Notes: generated from the sequence alone by a model not told the origin. A DNA stretch of 64,000 nt from Streptomyces acidiscabies (GCF_020010905.1 NZ_JAGJBY010000002.1:3286001-3350000); one strand, 5' to 3'. Positions 9,126-17,824 are shown, counted from the first letter of the stretch. Numbers and translations are program-made.

Positions 9126-9365
9126 TCAACGGGCGGTCGTGCAGGCGGGGTTGGCAATGCTCTGGGAAGGCGGGCCGGTCTCGGAACGGATCACGGGCTG
9201 TGCCGACGCTGGCGAACGGCCCCGGCAAGAGGGGACACCGGACCGTCCGCTCGCGCGGGCTGGAAGCACTGAGGCTGGGCCGGGTGGTGCGGCGGCCTCG
9301 GCGTGGGAGGTCGTGTCGCCGGTCTGTACGGGGGTGGCCGACAGGGGCGTACCGGCGGCGCTCAC
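9126..9365 (-). CDS. Small Pro/Ala/Ser-rich protein, 79 aa
   Basis: The GTG start at 9363-9365 overlaps the stop of the upstream small gene by 4 nt (GTGA), the pattern used throughout this window, and the gene ends just before the MoxR gene. The sequence is rich in Pro, Ala and Ser with no motif I recognise. Composition alone does not prove expression, so the operon position is the main support. Confidence 0.45.
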   Translation of the reverse strand: MSAAGTPLSATPVQTGDTTSHAEAAAPPGPASVLPARASGRSGVPSCRGRSPASAQPVIRSETGPPSQSIANPACTTAR

Positions 9366-9667
9366 CGGCTGACCGAGTGCTCGGTGCAGGCGCAGGGGGT
9401 GGCCGGCGGCGAGCAGTTGGCTGGCTGCTGAGCAGGCCCGTGTATCGAGTCGGTGCTGGTTTGCGTCGCTGGGCAGGTGCAGTCAGGAGTCTCCACGAAG
9501 CCGGCCTGGAGCAGGATCCGCCGGGCGGCGGCGTTGTAGCGGGTGGTGGTGATCTCGCCGGTGTGGGCGTGCTGGATCACCACGAACGGCTCGGCTGTGC
9601 GCCCGGCCGGCGCTGCCGTCTCATGGACGGGCGAGGGCCCCTGCGAGGGGGTGTGGTTGTCGGTTAC
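9362..9667 (-). CDS. Small protein with a recurrent AGF domain, start unclear
   Basis: The frame encodes FVVIQHAHTGEITTTRYN followed by AARRILLQAGFVETPD and a Cys-rich tail. The central part resembles a small alpha/beta domain that recurs in the 12.8-20.5 kb gene array (see 12780-13220 and 13217-14344). The start is odd: a good GGAGG lies 7-8 nt before an in-frame GTA (9665-9667), and no ATG or GTG is nearby. The next in-frame GTG is inside the conserved part (about 9581). It is probably co-transcribed with the MoxR-VWA pair. Confidence 0.5.
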   Translation of the reverse strand, partial: VTDNHTPSQGPSPVHETAAPAGRTAEPFVVIQHAHTGEITTTRYNAAARRILLQAGFVETPDCTCPATQTSTDSIHGPAQQPANCSPPATPCACTEHSVSR

Positions 9668-9868
9668 TGCGTACCTCCGTGGAACGTGGGGACCGCGGGG
9701 CACGAACCTGGGGTCGAGTGTGGCCAGGGCAGTGCTCCTGCGGCGCTGAGTGGTGTTGTCAGTGCGGTCCTCTGGACCGCCGATGTGACCGACCGCCGGC
9801 TTGCCGCCGAGTGCCTTGCCCGCGCGACCGGGTGCGGCATCGCGTGGAGGGGCCCATAGAGTGAGCCG

Positions 9869-10747
9869 ATGCAGCCGAAGAAGGCTGGGAAGCCGGTACC
9901 TTCCCGCCCTGACGAAGTCCTCGCCGAGGCCATCGTGAACGCGGTGCTCGGCACGTATACCGTCGACCGCGACGACAACACGGAGAACGGCAAGCCCGAC
10001 TTCGTGCTGGCTCCGCGCAGGGGAGGGGCGGCAACGGTCGCGCTGGAGGTTTCCTCGTGCCGCGACAGTAAGTTGCAGGAGCTCTGGAGCAGTCTGGAGG
10101 AGCAGTACCGGGACGAGGTCCTGCCGGGGCTGCGCAAAGGGTGGTTCGTCGAGTTCACCTCCGGCTCCCGTGTGAAGGGCAAAGGGGCGCATCGGCTTGC
10201 CGGCCTGCTCGCGGATCTCGAAGCCCGCGGCGTTGACCGTGTGAGTGTCCGGGAGTGGGAGAATCCTCGTGATGGGTCTGCGGGAACACCGGACGTTCAG
10301 CAGCTCAAGGACATCGAGACCGTCAAGAGCCTTCGTATCAAGGCGGTCGCGCAGGTCGGGGACACCCTGGACGTGGCCGGCCGGATCTTCTGCGGCAGTC
10401 TCGCGTCCGGAGTGGGGCTGTCCACCGCTGCCGACGTGCCGCCCTACGTGGAGGAGTTCCTCGCGGGACCAGCCGGCGCCAACAAGATCAAGAAACTGGG
10501 CAGGGCCAGGGCCAAGGGCTTGGAGCCGCACCTGTTTCTCTGGGCCGACGCCGTGGACCTGAGCATCGGCACTGCCCTGGACCACAGGTTCATTCCCTGC
10601 GAGGACCCCGTGGTGCCGCCGGAGATTCAGGTGGTGTGGCTTTCAAGTTTCTCCTGTACCGGCGCTGTGTACCAGTGGGACCGCGACGGCGGGTGGCGCG
10701 TGCACGATGTCACCGGTGTCACGGCTTCGGACGCCGGCGCTGTGTAG
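9869..10747 (+). CDS. Hypothetical protein, possible nuclease-like fold
   Basis: A 292-aa soluble protein from ATG 9869 on the opposite strand to its neighbours. The segment ENGKPDFVLAP followed by VALEVSSCRDS has the PD...(D/E)xK-like order (Asp, then Glu-x-Ser) seen in some restriction-endonuclease-like folds, and conserved-looking Lys/Arg patches follow. This is weak motif evidence. No HNH, helicase or methyltransferase motif is present. It diverges from the MoxR-VWA operon across a 200-bp gap that may hold promoters for both. Confidence 0.6.
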   Translation: MQPKKAGKPVPSRPDEVLAEAIVNAVLGTYTVDRDDNTENGKPDFVLAPRRGGAATVALEVSSCRDSKLQELWSSLEEQYRDEVLPGLRKGWFVEFTSGSRVKGKGAHRLAGLLADLEARGVDRVSVREWENPRDGSAGTPDVQQLKDIETVKSLRIKAVAQVGDTLDVAGRIFCGSLASGVGLSTAADVPPYVEEFLAGPAGANKIKKLGRARAKGLEPHLFLWADAVDLSIGTALDHRFIPCEDPVVPPEIQVVWLSSFSCTGAVYQWDRDGGWRVHDVTGVTASDAGAV

Positions 10748-10801
10748 ATGCGGGCGGTCGGCTGGCGGGTCGGGGGTCATGGCCGTGCCGGTGTCGGTGT
10801 T

Positions 10802-11299
10802 TCAGAAGTAGGGGTTCTCGGTGGGCCGGTCCGTTTCGGTGGCGGCGGCCAGCAGCTCGGGGAGGTCGGCGGGATCGGTTTCCCTCTGATCGATCCACCA
10901 TCCGGCTCGCGTCAGGGGCCGCGCGGCGTCCTCGACGGCCTCCCAGTCCGTGTCGCTGGTGGTGCCGTCGGTGACGAGTGCGGTGTACGCGGCGGTCATC
11001 AGCTGGTGGCGGCAGCGCTCGCCCCACTCCAGCGCCCGCTCGGGGCCTTCCAGCGGCGGCATGTTGAAACGGGTGGCCCACTCGGCGGCGGCCAGCTGCT
11101 CCTCGGCCCGCCTGGCGGCGAGCCACTGATCCTTGGACTGGGTGTCGGCGTCGCGGGCGGTCCGCCAGCAGCCGGAGCAGTCCTTGCCGGCGAGCCAGCG
11201 GGCGTATCCGGCCCGGCGGTCGGCGGGCCGGTTGGAGAGGTCGTGGTCGATGAGGTGGCCGCAGGTGTGCTCGACGGGCCATCGGGTGGGTACTGCCAT
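10802..11299 (-). CDS. Conserved-type hypothetical with N-terminal Cys/His motif
   Basis: A 165-aa protein from ATG 11297-11299. The N-terminal third has the pattern VEHTCGHLIDHDL, then KDCSGCWRTAR, a Cys-His-Cys-Cys spacing that could bind zinc. The rest is helical and rich in Trp and Ala. This type of small Cys/His protein is common on Streptomyces mobile elements, with unknown function. It is the last gene of the leftward train before the convergent gene at 9869. Confidence 0.7.
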   Translation of the reverse strand: MAVPTRWPVEHTCGHLIDHDLSNRPADRRAGYARWLAGKDCSGCWRTARDADTQSKDQWLAARRAEEQLAAAEWATRFNMPPLEGPERALEWGERCRHQLMTAAYTALVTDGTTSDTDWEAVEDAARPLTRAGWWIDQRETDPADLPELLAAATETDRPTENPYF

Positions 11300-11320
11300 C
11301 AGAGGTTCCTCGGGGAGGAG

Positions 11321-12623
11321 TTATCGGTGGTGGGCGGGTGCCTGGGTGGGTGCGCGGGGCGGGAGGGGCGGTGGTGTGGTGTCCGGGGTGGGGCGCGGTG
11401 GCGGTGGGGTTCTGGGGACGCGGTGCGGCGGGAGGACGGCGACGGTGGCGTCGAGGTCTTCGGCGGCTTCGTGGATCTCGGCGTGGAGGAAGGCGAGCTG
11501 GCGGGCGGCGGCGCCGAGTCTGGCGGAGATCTGTCGGCCGTGTGCGGTCTCCAGGGCGGCGGCGAACTGGGCTGCCGTATCGATGAGTTGTTGCAGGCGG
11601 GGGAGGGGACCGGCTTCGTAGCCGGAGTGGGTGGCGGTCAGCAAGACGTCGGCGACGTCACTGGCCGACCGCGCGAGGACTACCTCCGTGAGCAGGTCCT
11701 GGAGGGTCTGCTCGGGCATGAGGTCGGGCTGGTGGGAGCGGGAGACGGTCGGGCGCAGCACACCGGGAGGGGCCGGGCGGGGCAGGGTCTGCCGGGCGGT
11801 GGCGTCGTCGGGGTAGTGGCCGATCACCGTCCAGCCGGGGACGCCCGGATCCCCGGCGAGCGCGACGAGCGAGTGACCGGCGTACGGCTCGGGGAGGTGG
11901 GCGAGGGTGATGAGGCGGCCGTCGTCGGTGTACCAGGATTCGACGAGGTCGAGGTCACCGCGGCGGGATGCCGCCCGGGCGCGCTCGGTCACCTGGCGCT
12001 GGTGCTCGCCGGCAAGTTCGGGGCCGGGCGGGCGGGGTGGTTCGGTGAGGTGGTCGAGGAGGTGGCTGTGGTCGCTCCAGGCGGCGAGGTGCGGCCACAG
12101 GGTGCGGTGCTGTTCGCGTTCGGCGGTGCTGCCCGGCGGGGCGGGGTGTTCCAGGGCGTGGGCGATGGTGGCGTGGGAGGTGGCCAGGCCGTCGACCAGG
12201 GCGGTCCAGGCGGGGGCGTACGGGCTGGAGACCAGGGTGCGGAGGCGCTTGCGGGCGGCGGCGATCAGCACGTCGGCGTGCGGGGCCAGCAGCGCGGTGT
12301 AGGTTTCCGCGCCGGCCCGGTCGCGGCGGGCGCGGGCCTCGGCGGCGGCCGGGAGGTCGCGGGGGGTGCCGCGGCGGTCGTGGGCGGCGGCGGACGTCCT
12401 GTAGGCGGTGGCGGTGAGGGCGGCCATCCGGAGGCGGAACTCGCGTATGGCGTCGGCCGGTTCGGTGGAGGTGGCGGGGATCGGTGCTCCGGGGGTGGGG
12501 GCAGCCGCGCGGCTGGGACGGGTACTTGGCGGTCGTCACCGGCGGCGCGGATGCCGGTGGTGTGCCGGGCCGGGGCGGGTGGTCGAGGCCGGCGGGGTAG
12601 CGGGCGGCGGCCAGCATCGTCAC
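11321..12623 (-). CDS. Helical hypothetical protein with an apparent frameshift near its N terminus
   Basis: An uninterrupted frame runs from ATG 12427 to 11321 (368 aa), but coding-like sequence continues upstream in another frame, from GTG-ACG-ATG at 12623 to about 12500, with high GC3 throughout. The two parts abut at G/C runs (12490-12501), so one gene with an indel, real or from sequencing, is the simplest reading. The full product would be about 430 aa: an Ala/Arg-rich helical body, a central YTDDGRLITLAHLPEPYAGH segment and a Pro-rich tail. No known domain is recognised. It belongs to the distal half of the leftward gene train. Confidence 0.6.
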
Positions 12624-12648
12624 GGCCCCGTCAGAAGGGGAGGCGGGT

Positions 12649-12783
12649 TCAGGTGCCGGGCAGGGGAAACGCGAAGCTGGCGTGGAGCAGGATGCGGTCG
12701 GCGAACTCGCACAGAGGGCAGATGACTTCGGCCTCGCCGCCTTCCCCGTGTACGGTCCGGACCCGTCTGCGGGCCGTGCTCAC
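12649..12783 (-). CDS. 44-aa protein with a single CxxC motif
   Basis: GTG 12781-12783 overlaps the stop of the preceding gene by 4 nt (GTGA), and the frame ends at 12649. The product (start VSTARRRVRTVHGEGGEAE) carries VICPLCEF, half of a zinc-binding knuckle. Such a protein could dimerise around zinc. Length alone would not justify it; the overlap and codon bias do. Confidence 0.5.
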   Translation of the reverse strand: MSTARRRVRTVHGEGGEAEVICPLCEFADRILLHASFAFPLPGT

Positions 12784-13220
12784 CTGCGCCGTCCGAGGCC
12801 GGCTGCATCCGCAGCGGGAACCGGTGCGGTCGGGGACGGCGGGGCGGCGGCGGGATGCGGTGTGGCGGTGGGGGAGCGGCGGGCGGCGGCCTGCGCGATG
12901 CGGGAACGCCGCTCGGCGGCCTCGGTGGCCGCTGTGCGCGCGGGGGCCCGCGGTGCGGGGGCGGCGAGGACGGTGTCGGTGTCGACGCGGTGGCCGAGAC
13001 GGCGCAGGTCGTGGACGGCTTGGCGGGCGCGGCGTTCACCGTCGCGGTGGGGGTCGGTGAGCCGGTACAGGCCCGGGGTGTCGGGGACGGGCTCGAAGGT
13101 CTCGTGGGTCAGGAGCCAGTCGGTGAGGTGGGCGGGGACGGCCTGGGCGGTGGCGGTGTAGCCGTGCCGGGCATCCGAGCGGATGAGGAAGTGAGGGGAC
13201 AGGCCAGGACCTTTGGTCAG
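12780..13220 (-). CDS. Paralogue-array protein with recurrent alpha/beta domain, CTG start
   Basis: A 146-aa frame with excellent codon bias and no ATG or GTG near its 5' end. CTG 13218-13220 sits in a CTGA overlap with the upstream stop and gives LTKGPGLSPHFLIRSDARHG. The body (HGYTATAQAVPAHLTDWLL, then PDTPGLYRLTDP, then RRARQAVHDLRRLGHRVD) is a small alpha/beta domain shared with the proteins at 13217-14344, 15671-16738, 17073-17804, 19017-19772 and 19769-20524. The tail is low-complexity Ala/Pro. Function unknown. Confidence 0.65.
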   Translation of the reverse strand: MTKGPGLSPHFLIRSDARHGYTATAQAVPAHLTDWLLTHETFEPVPDTPGLYRLTDPHRDGERRARQAVHDLRRLGHRVDTDTVLAAPAPRAPARTAATEAAERRSRIAQAAARRSPTATPHPAAAPPSPTAPVPAADAAGLGRRR

Positions 13221-14344
13221 TGGTGCGGGCGGCGTGGGGGAGCGGCGGCCTGGAGTGCGGGACGGTGGCCGCCGGGGAGAGGTGCGGCCGGTGGGGGCTG
13301 CGGGGCGGCGCGGGCGGCGATCCGCAGGAAGACGTCACGGTCGGCGAGCCAGGTGGCGATGTCCGGGAGCGCCTGGTGGGCGAGACGGGCGCGGGCATCC
13401 GTGGGGATCCAGCGCAGGGCGGCGGTGAGTGTTTTCTCGCGTCGGCCCCAGTCGTCGAGCGCGGCCTGCCCGGAGGCGAGCGCGGTCTTCAGCCGCGCGA
13501 CCACGGCGGCGTCGGCCGCCTGTTCAGCGGCGGCGGCGCACTCGTCGATGACACCGGGGCCATGGGCGAGGAGCCCGTGGAACGCGGTCCAGATCTCGGC
13601 GGCGTCCTGGCCCTGTGTCACCAGCTCCCGCTCTGCGGGGCGGGAATCGCCCTTCGGTGCCTGGGGGCTGAGCCGGGAGTCCAGGGTGTCGAGTGCGGCG
13701 GTCACCGTGTCCAGACGCCAGGCGTAGGCGGCCTGGCGGTAGGCGGGCAGGAGCTGGTCCGCGATGGCCCGGGCGGCGTGCTCCGGCTGGGCGGGCAGGG
13801 TGAGGGAGGGCAGCGTGTACGGGGGGTGGTAGACGACCCCGAACTCTTGGGGGATGTACGGCGCGACCCACAGGCCGCCTTCGGGGCCGCTGGTGTCTTC
13901 GGCGATCAGGAGGGTGAGGTCCGTGCCGTTGGTGAGGTTCGCCGCGTAGGGGACCTGTTCGTCGTGCAGGGCCTGGACGAACGGGCCGTGGTTCCACAGT
14001 TGGCCGATGTGGTCGCCCTGCCAGAGGGGATGGCTGTGGACGTGGATCTCGGCCGCCCAGCTGCCGGGCAGGCGGGCGGCGATCCGGCCGGCGATGTCGG
14101 CGAGGTAGGGGCGGCGGCTCACGCTCACGCGGACACCGTGGTCGCCGGCAAGACGTTGGAGCAGGGTGGCGGCGGTGCGGACGTCGCCTGCGGGCGCGGT
14201 GTGGATGCCGGAGGTGTGCCGGGTGAATCCGGCCTGCTTGAGGACGCTGTGGGCCCGTCCGTACTGGGTACCGTGGCCGATGGCGATCAGGCCGTGGGTG
14301 GTGCTGTAGGCGAGCGTGATCTCGGCCTGGGGATGAAGGGTCAT
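13217..14344 (-). CDS. Two-domain paralogue-array protein, 375 aa
   Basis: It starts at ATG 14342-14344 (ATGA overlap with the small gene upstream). Residues about 8-80 form the recurrent alpha/beta domain (ITLAYSTTHGLIAIGHG, then SVLKQAGFTRH). From about residue 88 follows the second recurrent domain (ARLPGSW, then LWNHGPFVQAL, with ARAIADQLLPAYRQAA), and a helical C-terminal region ends in a Pro-rich tail. In other members the domain order is reversed, so these look like shuffled modules. No catalytic motif or membrane segment is visible, and the family is not one I can name. Confidence 0.75.
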   Translation of the reverse strand: MTLHPQAEITLAYSTTHGLIAIGHGTQYGRAHSVLKQAGFTRHTSGIHTAPAGDVRTAATLLQRLAGDHGVRVSVSRRPYLADIAGRIAARLPGSWAAEIHVHSHPLWQGDHIGQLWNHGPFVQALHDEQVPYAANLTNGTDLTLLIAEDTSGPEGGLWVAPYIPQEFGVVYHPPYTLPSLTLPAQPEHAARAIADQLLPAYRQAAYAWRLDTVTAALDTLDSRLSPQAPKGDSRPAERELVTQGQDAAEIWTAFHGLLAHGPGVIDECAAAAEQAADAAVVARLKTALASGQAALDDWGRREKTLTAALRWIPTDARARLAHQALPDIATWLADRDVFLRIAARAAPQPPPAAPLPGGHRPALQAAAPPRRPHH

Positions 14345-14508
14345 GAAACCTGGGAGAGGACGAGGAGTTGCAGGCGGAGGCTCGGAGGCTCGGAGGCTCG
14401 GCGGAAGACGGTGTCGGCGAGCTTCGTGGCGCCTGCGGTGGGGACTGCGGCATCGGAGGCGGTGAGGGCGCAGGCCGATGCGGTCAGCAAGGTGGCGGGC
14501 AGGCGCAC
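14341..14508 (-). CDS. Small 55-aa protein in the array operon
   Basis: GTG 14506-14508 opens a frame ending in a 4-nt ATGA overlap with the next gene. The product starts VRLPATLLTASACALTASDA and is otherwise unremarkable. Support is the overlap geometry plus the frame's codon bias; there is no family match. It may be a degraded gene. Confidence 0.4.
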   Translation of the reverse strand: MRLPATLLTASACALTASDAAVPTAGATKLADTVFRRASEPPSLRLQLLVLSQVS

Positions 14509-14556
14509 GGGGACACGCTGCGAAGAGAGCGGGGAGACACCGCGGGGGCGAGGCGG

Positions 14557-15135
14557 TCAGCGGCGCTGCGCGGCGTGCACGTTGGCGGGAAGGGCGGGTG
14601 CGGTGGTCTGCGGGGGCTGGGGCGCCGTGGCGGGGCGCCAGTCGGCGGGGAGGCTGGAGAACATGGTTTGCGGGTCGGTCGTCCAGTCCACGAGGCGACC
14701 GCGCTCGTGGTCGGACCGCGCGATGACCTCGATACCCGTGGGGTGCAGGACGTAGGCCCAGTCGAGACCGCCGCTGGACTCCTCGGTGATGAGCCACTCC
14801 TCGACGTCGCCGAAGCCGGGCATCTTCCTGCTGTCGTACTCGCCGTGGGGCGTGAGGGCGGTCCGCAGGGAGTCGGGAGCGTTGTCGAGGAGGTCGGTGC
14901 CGAGCTGGTTCCAGCCGGTGGGGGCCTCGTCGATGAGATGCCGGCACAGTGCGTCGAGGTCGCCGGCGAACCGGTGCTGGTACGCGCCGAGGAGGAGGGG
15001 GAGCTGGTGGTCGGGGTAGCCGTCGAAGTGTACGTAGGCGCCGGCGTATCCGGTGGCGGTGGGGCGGGCGATGACCGATCGGGTGGCCAGGGCGGACTCC
15101 AGGTGGGTGAGAGAGGGCGGGGCCGGGTGGTTCAG
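14557..15135 (-). CDS. Hypothetical protein with CTG start, 192 aa
   Basis: The frame lacks ATG/GTG upstream of its conserved-looking part. CTG 15133-15135 overlaps the preceding TGA as CTGA, as in the gene at 13220. The product has an N-terminal region with VIARPTATGYAGAYVHFDGY, then PDHQLPLLLGAYQHRFAGD, and a Trp-rich part (EEWLITEESSGGLDWAYVL). The opening resembles proteins that depend on calendar-like or size-sensing small folds, but I recognise no named domain. It sits in the array and probably functions with it. Confidence 0.65.
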   Translation of the reverse strand: MNHPAPPSLTHLESALATRSVIARPTATGYAGAYVHFDGYPDHQLPLLLGAYQHRFAGDLDALCRHLIDEAPTGWNQLGTDLLDNAPDSLRTALTPHGEYDSRKMPGFGDVEEWLITEESSGGLDWAYVLHPTGIEVIARSDHERGRLVDWTTDPQTMFSSLPADWRPATAPQPPQTTAPALPANVHAAQRR

Positions 15136-15674
15136 GGGCGGCGGCGAGCCGGCTGCGTGGGAGGGGCATCCGCCGTCCGCACGTGTTCGCCCACCGGCGC
15201 CGGTGCGGGGCAGGCCGCAGGATCTGCGGGCGGGCGGGTGACGGTGTCGAGTGCGCGGCCCAGGCTGCGCAGGGCGGCGGCATGAGCGAGGCGGACCGTC
15301 AGGTACTGCTCCGCCGGAAGTCCGGCGGCGTCGGGGTGGTGCGCGTGCTGGTGGGACTCGGTCAGGGCGGTCACGGCCGTGCTGAGGTGCGCTGCCGCAC
15401 CGGCGGTGCGGGCCAGCGCGCCGGCCAGCCGGGTGAGGTAGTCCCGTCCGGGGGCGGACGCCGTGAGGGGAGGGCTGTCGGCGTCGCGGCGCAGGTCTTC
15501 GACGAGCCCGGAGGTGAGATTGCGCAGGGCGACGAGCTGGTCCAGGAGAGGGCCGAGGACGAGCAGCGGGCGGCCGGTGCCGGGCGCAGGGGCGGCGGCG
15601 ATCGTGTTGCGCAGGTGCCGCTCCCAGTGGGCGAGACGGTCGTGGATGAAGGCTTCGTTGTCGGCGGCGGTCAT
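15132..15674 (-). CDS. Helical array protein, 180 aa
   Basis: It starts at ATG 15672-15674 in a 4-nt overlap with the upstream gene. Long amphipathic helices (FIHDRLAHWERHLRNTI, LLDQLVALRNLTSGLVEDL, YLTVRLAHAAALRSLGRAL) without Cys or membrane segments suggest a helical bundle or coiled-coil protein. Similar helical proteins accompany the recurrent-domain proteins at 17825-18481 and 18478-19020, giving a repeating gene order. Confidence 0.68.
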   Translation of the reverse strand: MTAADNEAFIHDRLAHWERHLRNTIAAAPAPGTGRPLLVLGPLLDQLVALRNLTSGLVEDLRRDADSPPLTASAPGRDYLTRLAGALARTAGAAAHLSTAVTALTESHQHAHHPDAAGLPAEQYLTVRLAHAAALRSLGRALDTVTRPPADPAACPAPAPVGEHVRTADAPPTQPARRRP

Positions 15675-16738
15675 CGGCGTCGCCCCCGGAGGTGAGGGTG
15701 GGGCAGCGGCGGTCGGGAGATGGTGCCGATGGGGGTGTGGACGATGACGTGGTAGCCGCGTCGGCGCAGCCGGTGGAGGCTGATCGCGAGACGGCGCTGG
15801 GCCTGGCCGGGGCTGCCGGTGTCGGGGACGTGGCAGTCGCCGGTGACGGGGTCGATCCGGGCGCCGTGGTCCAGGAGCTCGCGCAGTACGTTGACGTGGC
15901 CGGTGCGGATACGGGGGCGCTGGCGGGCGTCGGTGTCGACGTGGATCTGGAGGCGTCCGGGGCTGCTGCGCCCGAGCGCGGCGAGCGAGGCGGCCCGGTG
16001 GTCGTCCAGGAGGCGCCGTCGTACGGCGGCGGTGGCGCGGGCCGGGTCGGCGGGGACGGCGATGCCGCGCGGGGCCGTGATCCCCTGGACGTGCCGGTGG
16101 CCGGTTCCCGGGGGGAGCATGGGCAGCACCAGGTACTGGCCGTGCCGGTGGGGGCGGGGCATGACGTAGAGCTGGAGGCCGTGGCCGGAGGTGAGGATGC
16201 TGCGGGGGGTGGCGGCCGTCTCGAAGGCGGTGTACGGCAGGGGGCCGCTGTCCCAGATCCGGGCGCCGGCTGCGTCCGTGCCGGTGAGGGCGGGGGTGGG
16301 GTCGGGCTGCCATCCGCCGGGCAGGTGTCGGGCGAGGTCGCGGGTGAAGTCGCTGACAGGCATGGGGTGTTGGGAATGGTGCGGGGGTGCGCAGGGACGG
16401 GGCGGGACGTGGAGGCGGTCGAGGTGGGTGTCGAGGGCGTGTAGGAGCGGGAGGAGGCGGCCGTGCTGGGCTTCGTCGAGTCCGCCGGGGGTGGAGTCGT
16501 ACAGGAGCCGGTGCGCGGGCGGGGTGTCGCGGTTCCAGGACGCGGTCCACGCGTCAGGCCGGCCGGCAGGGTGGTGTCCTGGGGGTTCCTGGGGCGGCGA
16601 GATGATCAGGTAGGAGTGGTCGGGGAGTTCGGCGTGGACGATCCAGTCCGACAGCCCGTACTCGACGGTGCAGGTCAGGCCGCGTGCGGTGAGCGGACCG
16701 GTGACCCCGCCGTACAGGTCCTGGACGTCGGGCCTCAC
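15671..16738 (-). CDS. Three-part paralogue-array protein, 355 aa
   Basis: It begins at GTG 16736-16738. Residues 1-115 form a unique head (DVQDLYGGVTGPLTARGLTC, then SYLIISPPQEP). Its first about 85 bp are duplicated at 21147-21240. Residues about 130-250 are the LPG-W recurrent domain (LARHLPGGW, IWDSGPLPY, QLYVMPRPHRHGQYLVLPML, APRGIAVPADPARA). Residues about 262-340 are the recurrent alpha/beta domain (RTGHVNVLRELLDHGARIDP, then GYHVIVHTPIG). No membrane segment or catalytic motif. Array neighbours overlap it by 4 nt on both sides. Confidence 0.75.
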   Translation of the reverse strand: MRPDVQDLYGGVTGPLTARGLTCTVEYGLSDWIVHAELPDHSYLIISPPQEPPGHHPAGRPDAWTASWNRDTPPAHRLLYDSTPGGLDEAQHGRLLPLLHALDTHLDRLHVPPRPCAPPHHSQHPMPVSDFTRDLARHLPGGWQPDPTPALTGTDAAGARIWDSGPLPYTAFETAATPRSILTSGHGLQLYVMPRPHRHGQYLVLPMLPPGTGHRHVQGITAPRGIAVPADPARATAAVRRRLLDDHRAASLAALGRSSPGRLQIHVDTDARQRPRIRTGHVNVLRELLDHGARIDPVTGDCHVPDTGSPGQAQRRLAISLHRLRRRGYHVIVHTPIGTISRPPLPHPHLRGRRR

Positions 16739-17076
16739 CGGCCGCGCCGGGGCGAGGACGGGCGGGTGCCGGGGAGCGTGGTCACGGCGGCGGGGTGTGC
16801 CGCAGCCTGCTGGGTGCGGGCGGGCGTGGACGCCGGCCGGGTGAGCGGCGCCGGTCCGGACTCGGTCTGTGCGGAGGAAGGATCGGCGCGACGCCGGTCC
16901 TGCGTGAGGCTCTGCGGCAGGTTGTTCGCGGTGACGAGGTGGCCCGGAACGGGGGCGGGCATGGTCTGGCCGGGACCGGCGGCGGGGGTGCGGACGGCCT
17001 CGACGGTGCTGCGGAGGATGCGCTGCCGGTCCGGGAGGATCAGCCCGATGAGGACTTCGTCGTCGTTCGCGCTCAT
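16735..17076 (-). CDS. Small array protein, 113 aa
   Basis: Start ATG 17074-17076 (ATGA overlap). An N-terminal helix (MSANDDEVLIGLILPDRQRI) is followed by a Pro/Thr/Ala-rich disordered tail ending SPRRGR. The gene at 21220 also ends RRGR just before the duplicated segment, so the duplication includes this gene's 3' end. Unknown function. Confidence 0.6.
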   Translation of the reverse strand: MSANDDEVLIGLILPDRQRILRSTVEAVRTPAAGPGQTMPAPVPGHLVTANNLPQSLTQDRRRADPSSAQTESGPAPLTRPASTPARTQQAAAHPAAVTTLPGTRPSSPRRGR

Positions 17077-17804
17077 CGGCGCCTCGGCTGCGGGAGGCGG
17101 GCCGGGCGCGCCGGGGGCCTGGAGTGCAGGCCCGTCGGGGTGCGCACGATGACGTGGTAGTCGTGGTCGTGCAGCCGCGACAGGCAGACGGCGAGCGCGC
17201 TTGCGGTCTGTTCGGGGGTGTGGGTGCCGGGGAAGCGGACGTCGCCCGTGGCGGGGTCGATCACAGCGCCCGCGTCGAGGACTTCGAAGAGCGCGTGGAG
17301 GTAGCCGGTGCGGATCCGGGCGCGCTGGCGGGTGTCGATGTCGATGCGGACCTGGAGGTGGCCGGGGCTGCTGCGCCGCAGGGCGGTGAGCGAAGCGATA
17401 CGGAAGTCGTGCAGGACGCGGCGGCGCACGGCCGCTGATGCGCGGGCGGGGTCCGCGGGCACGGCGATGCCGCGCGGTGCCCGCAGGCCCTCGACGTGCC
17501 GGCGGCCGGTGCCGGCGGGGAGCATCGGCAGCACCAGGAACTGGCCTGGGCGCCGTGGGCGGGGCGTGACGTAGAACTGGTGGCCGTGGCCGGAGGTGAG
17601 GATCGCCCGGTGGACCGTCTTCGCCTTGGCCGTGCTGTTCGGCAGGGGGCTGTTGTTCCAGATCCGGGTGCCGGCCGGGTCGGGGCCGGTGGCTGTGGTG
17701 GTCGGGTCGGTCGTCCACCGGCCGGGCAGGTCTGTGGCGAGAGCGCGGGCGAACGCGTCGAGGAGAAGGGGCTGTTGGGTGTTCGGTGTGATGGTGGACG
17801 CCAA
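17073..17804 (-). CDS. Paralogue-array protein, TTG start, 243 aa
   Basis: TTG 17802-17804 is the only plausible start (LASTITPNTQQ); no ATG or GTG occurs upstream in frame. The protein is closely similar to the second and third parts of the 355-aa protein: FARALATDLPGRW, then RIWNNSPLP, then RAILTSGHGHQFYVTPRPRR, then RAPRGIAVPADPARASAAV, and finally ARIRTGYLHALFEVLDAGAV with DYHVIVRTP. It therefore represents the minimal two-domain version of the family. Confidence 0.75.
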   Translation of the reverse strand: MASTITPNTQQPLLLDAFARALATDLPGRWTTDPTTTATGPDPAGTRIWNNSPLPNSTAKAKTVHRAILTSGHGHQFYVTPRPRRPGQFLVLPMLPAGTGRRHVEGLRAPRGIAVPADPARASAAVRRRVLHDFRIASLTALRRSSPGHLQVRIDIDTRQRARIRTGYLHALFEVLDAGAVIDPATGDVRFPGTHTPEQTASALAVCLSRLHDHDYHVIVRTPTGLHSRPPARPARLPQPRRR

Positions 17805-17824
17805 GTGTCGCGAGCGGGGCGGGG

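Noticed and set aside
10748..13060. A 770-codon rightward frame through the array
   Set aside because: Gly/Val-rich composition typical of the antisense of Ala/Pro/His-coding GC-rich genes. The leftward genes with 4-nt overlaps explain the region.
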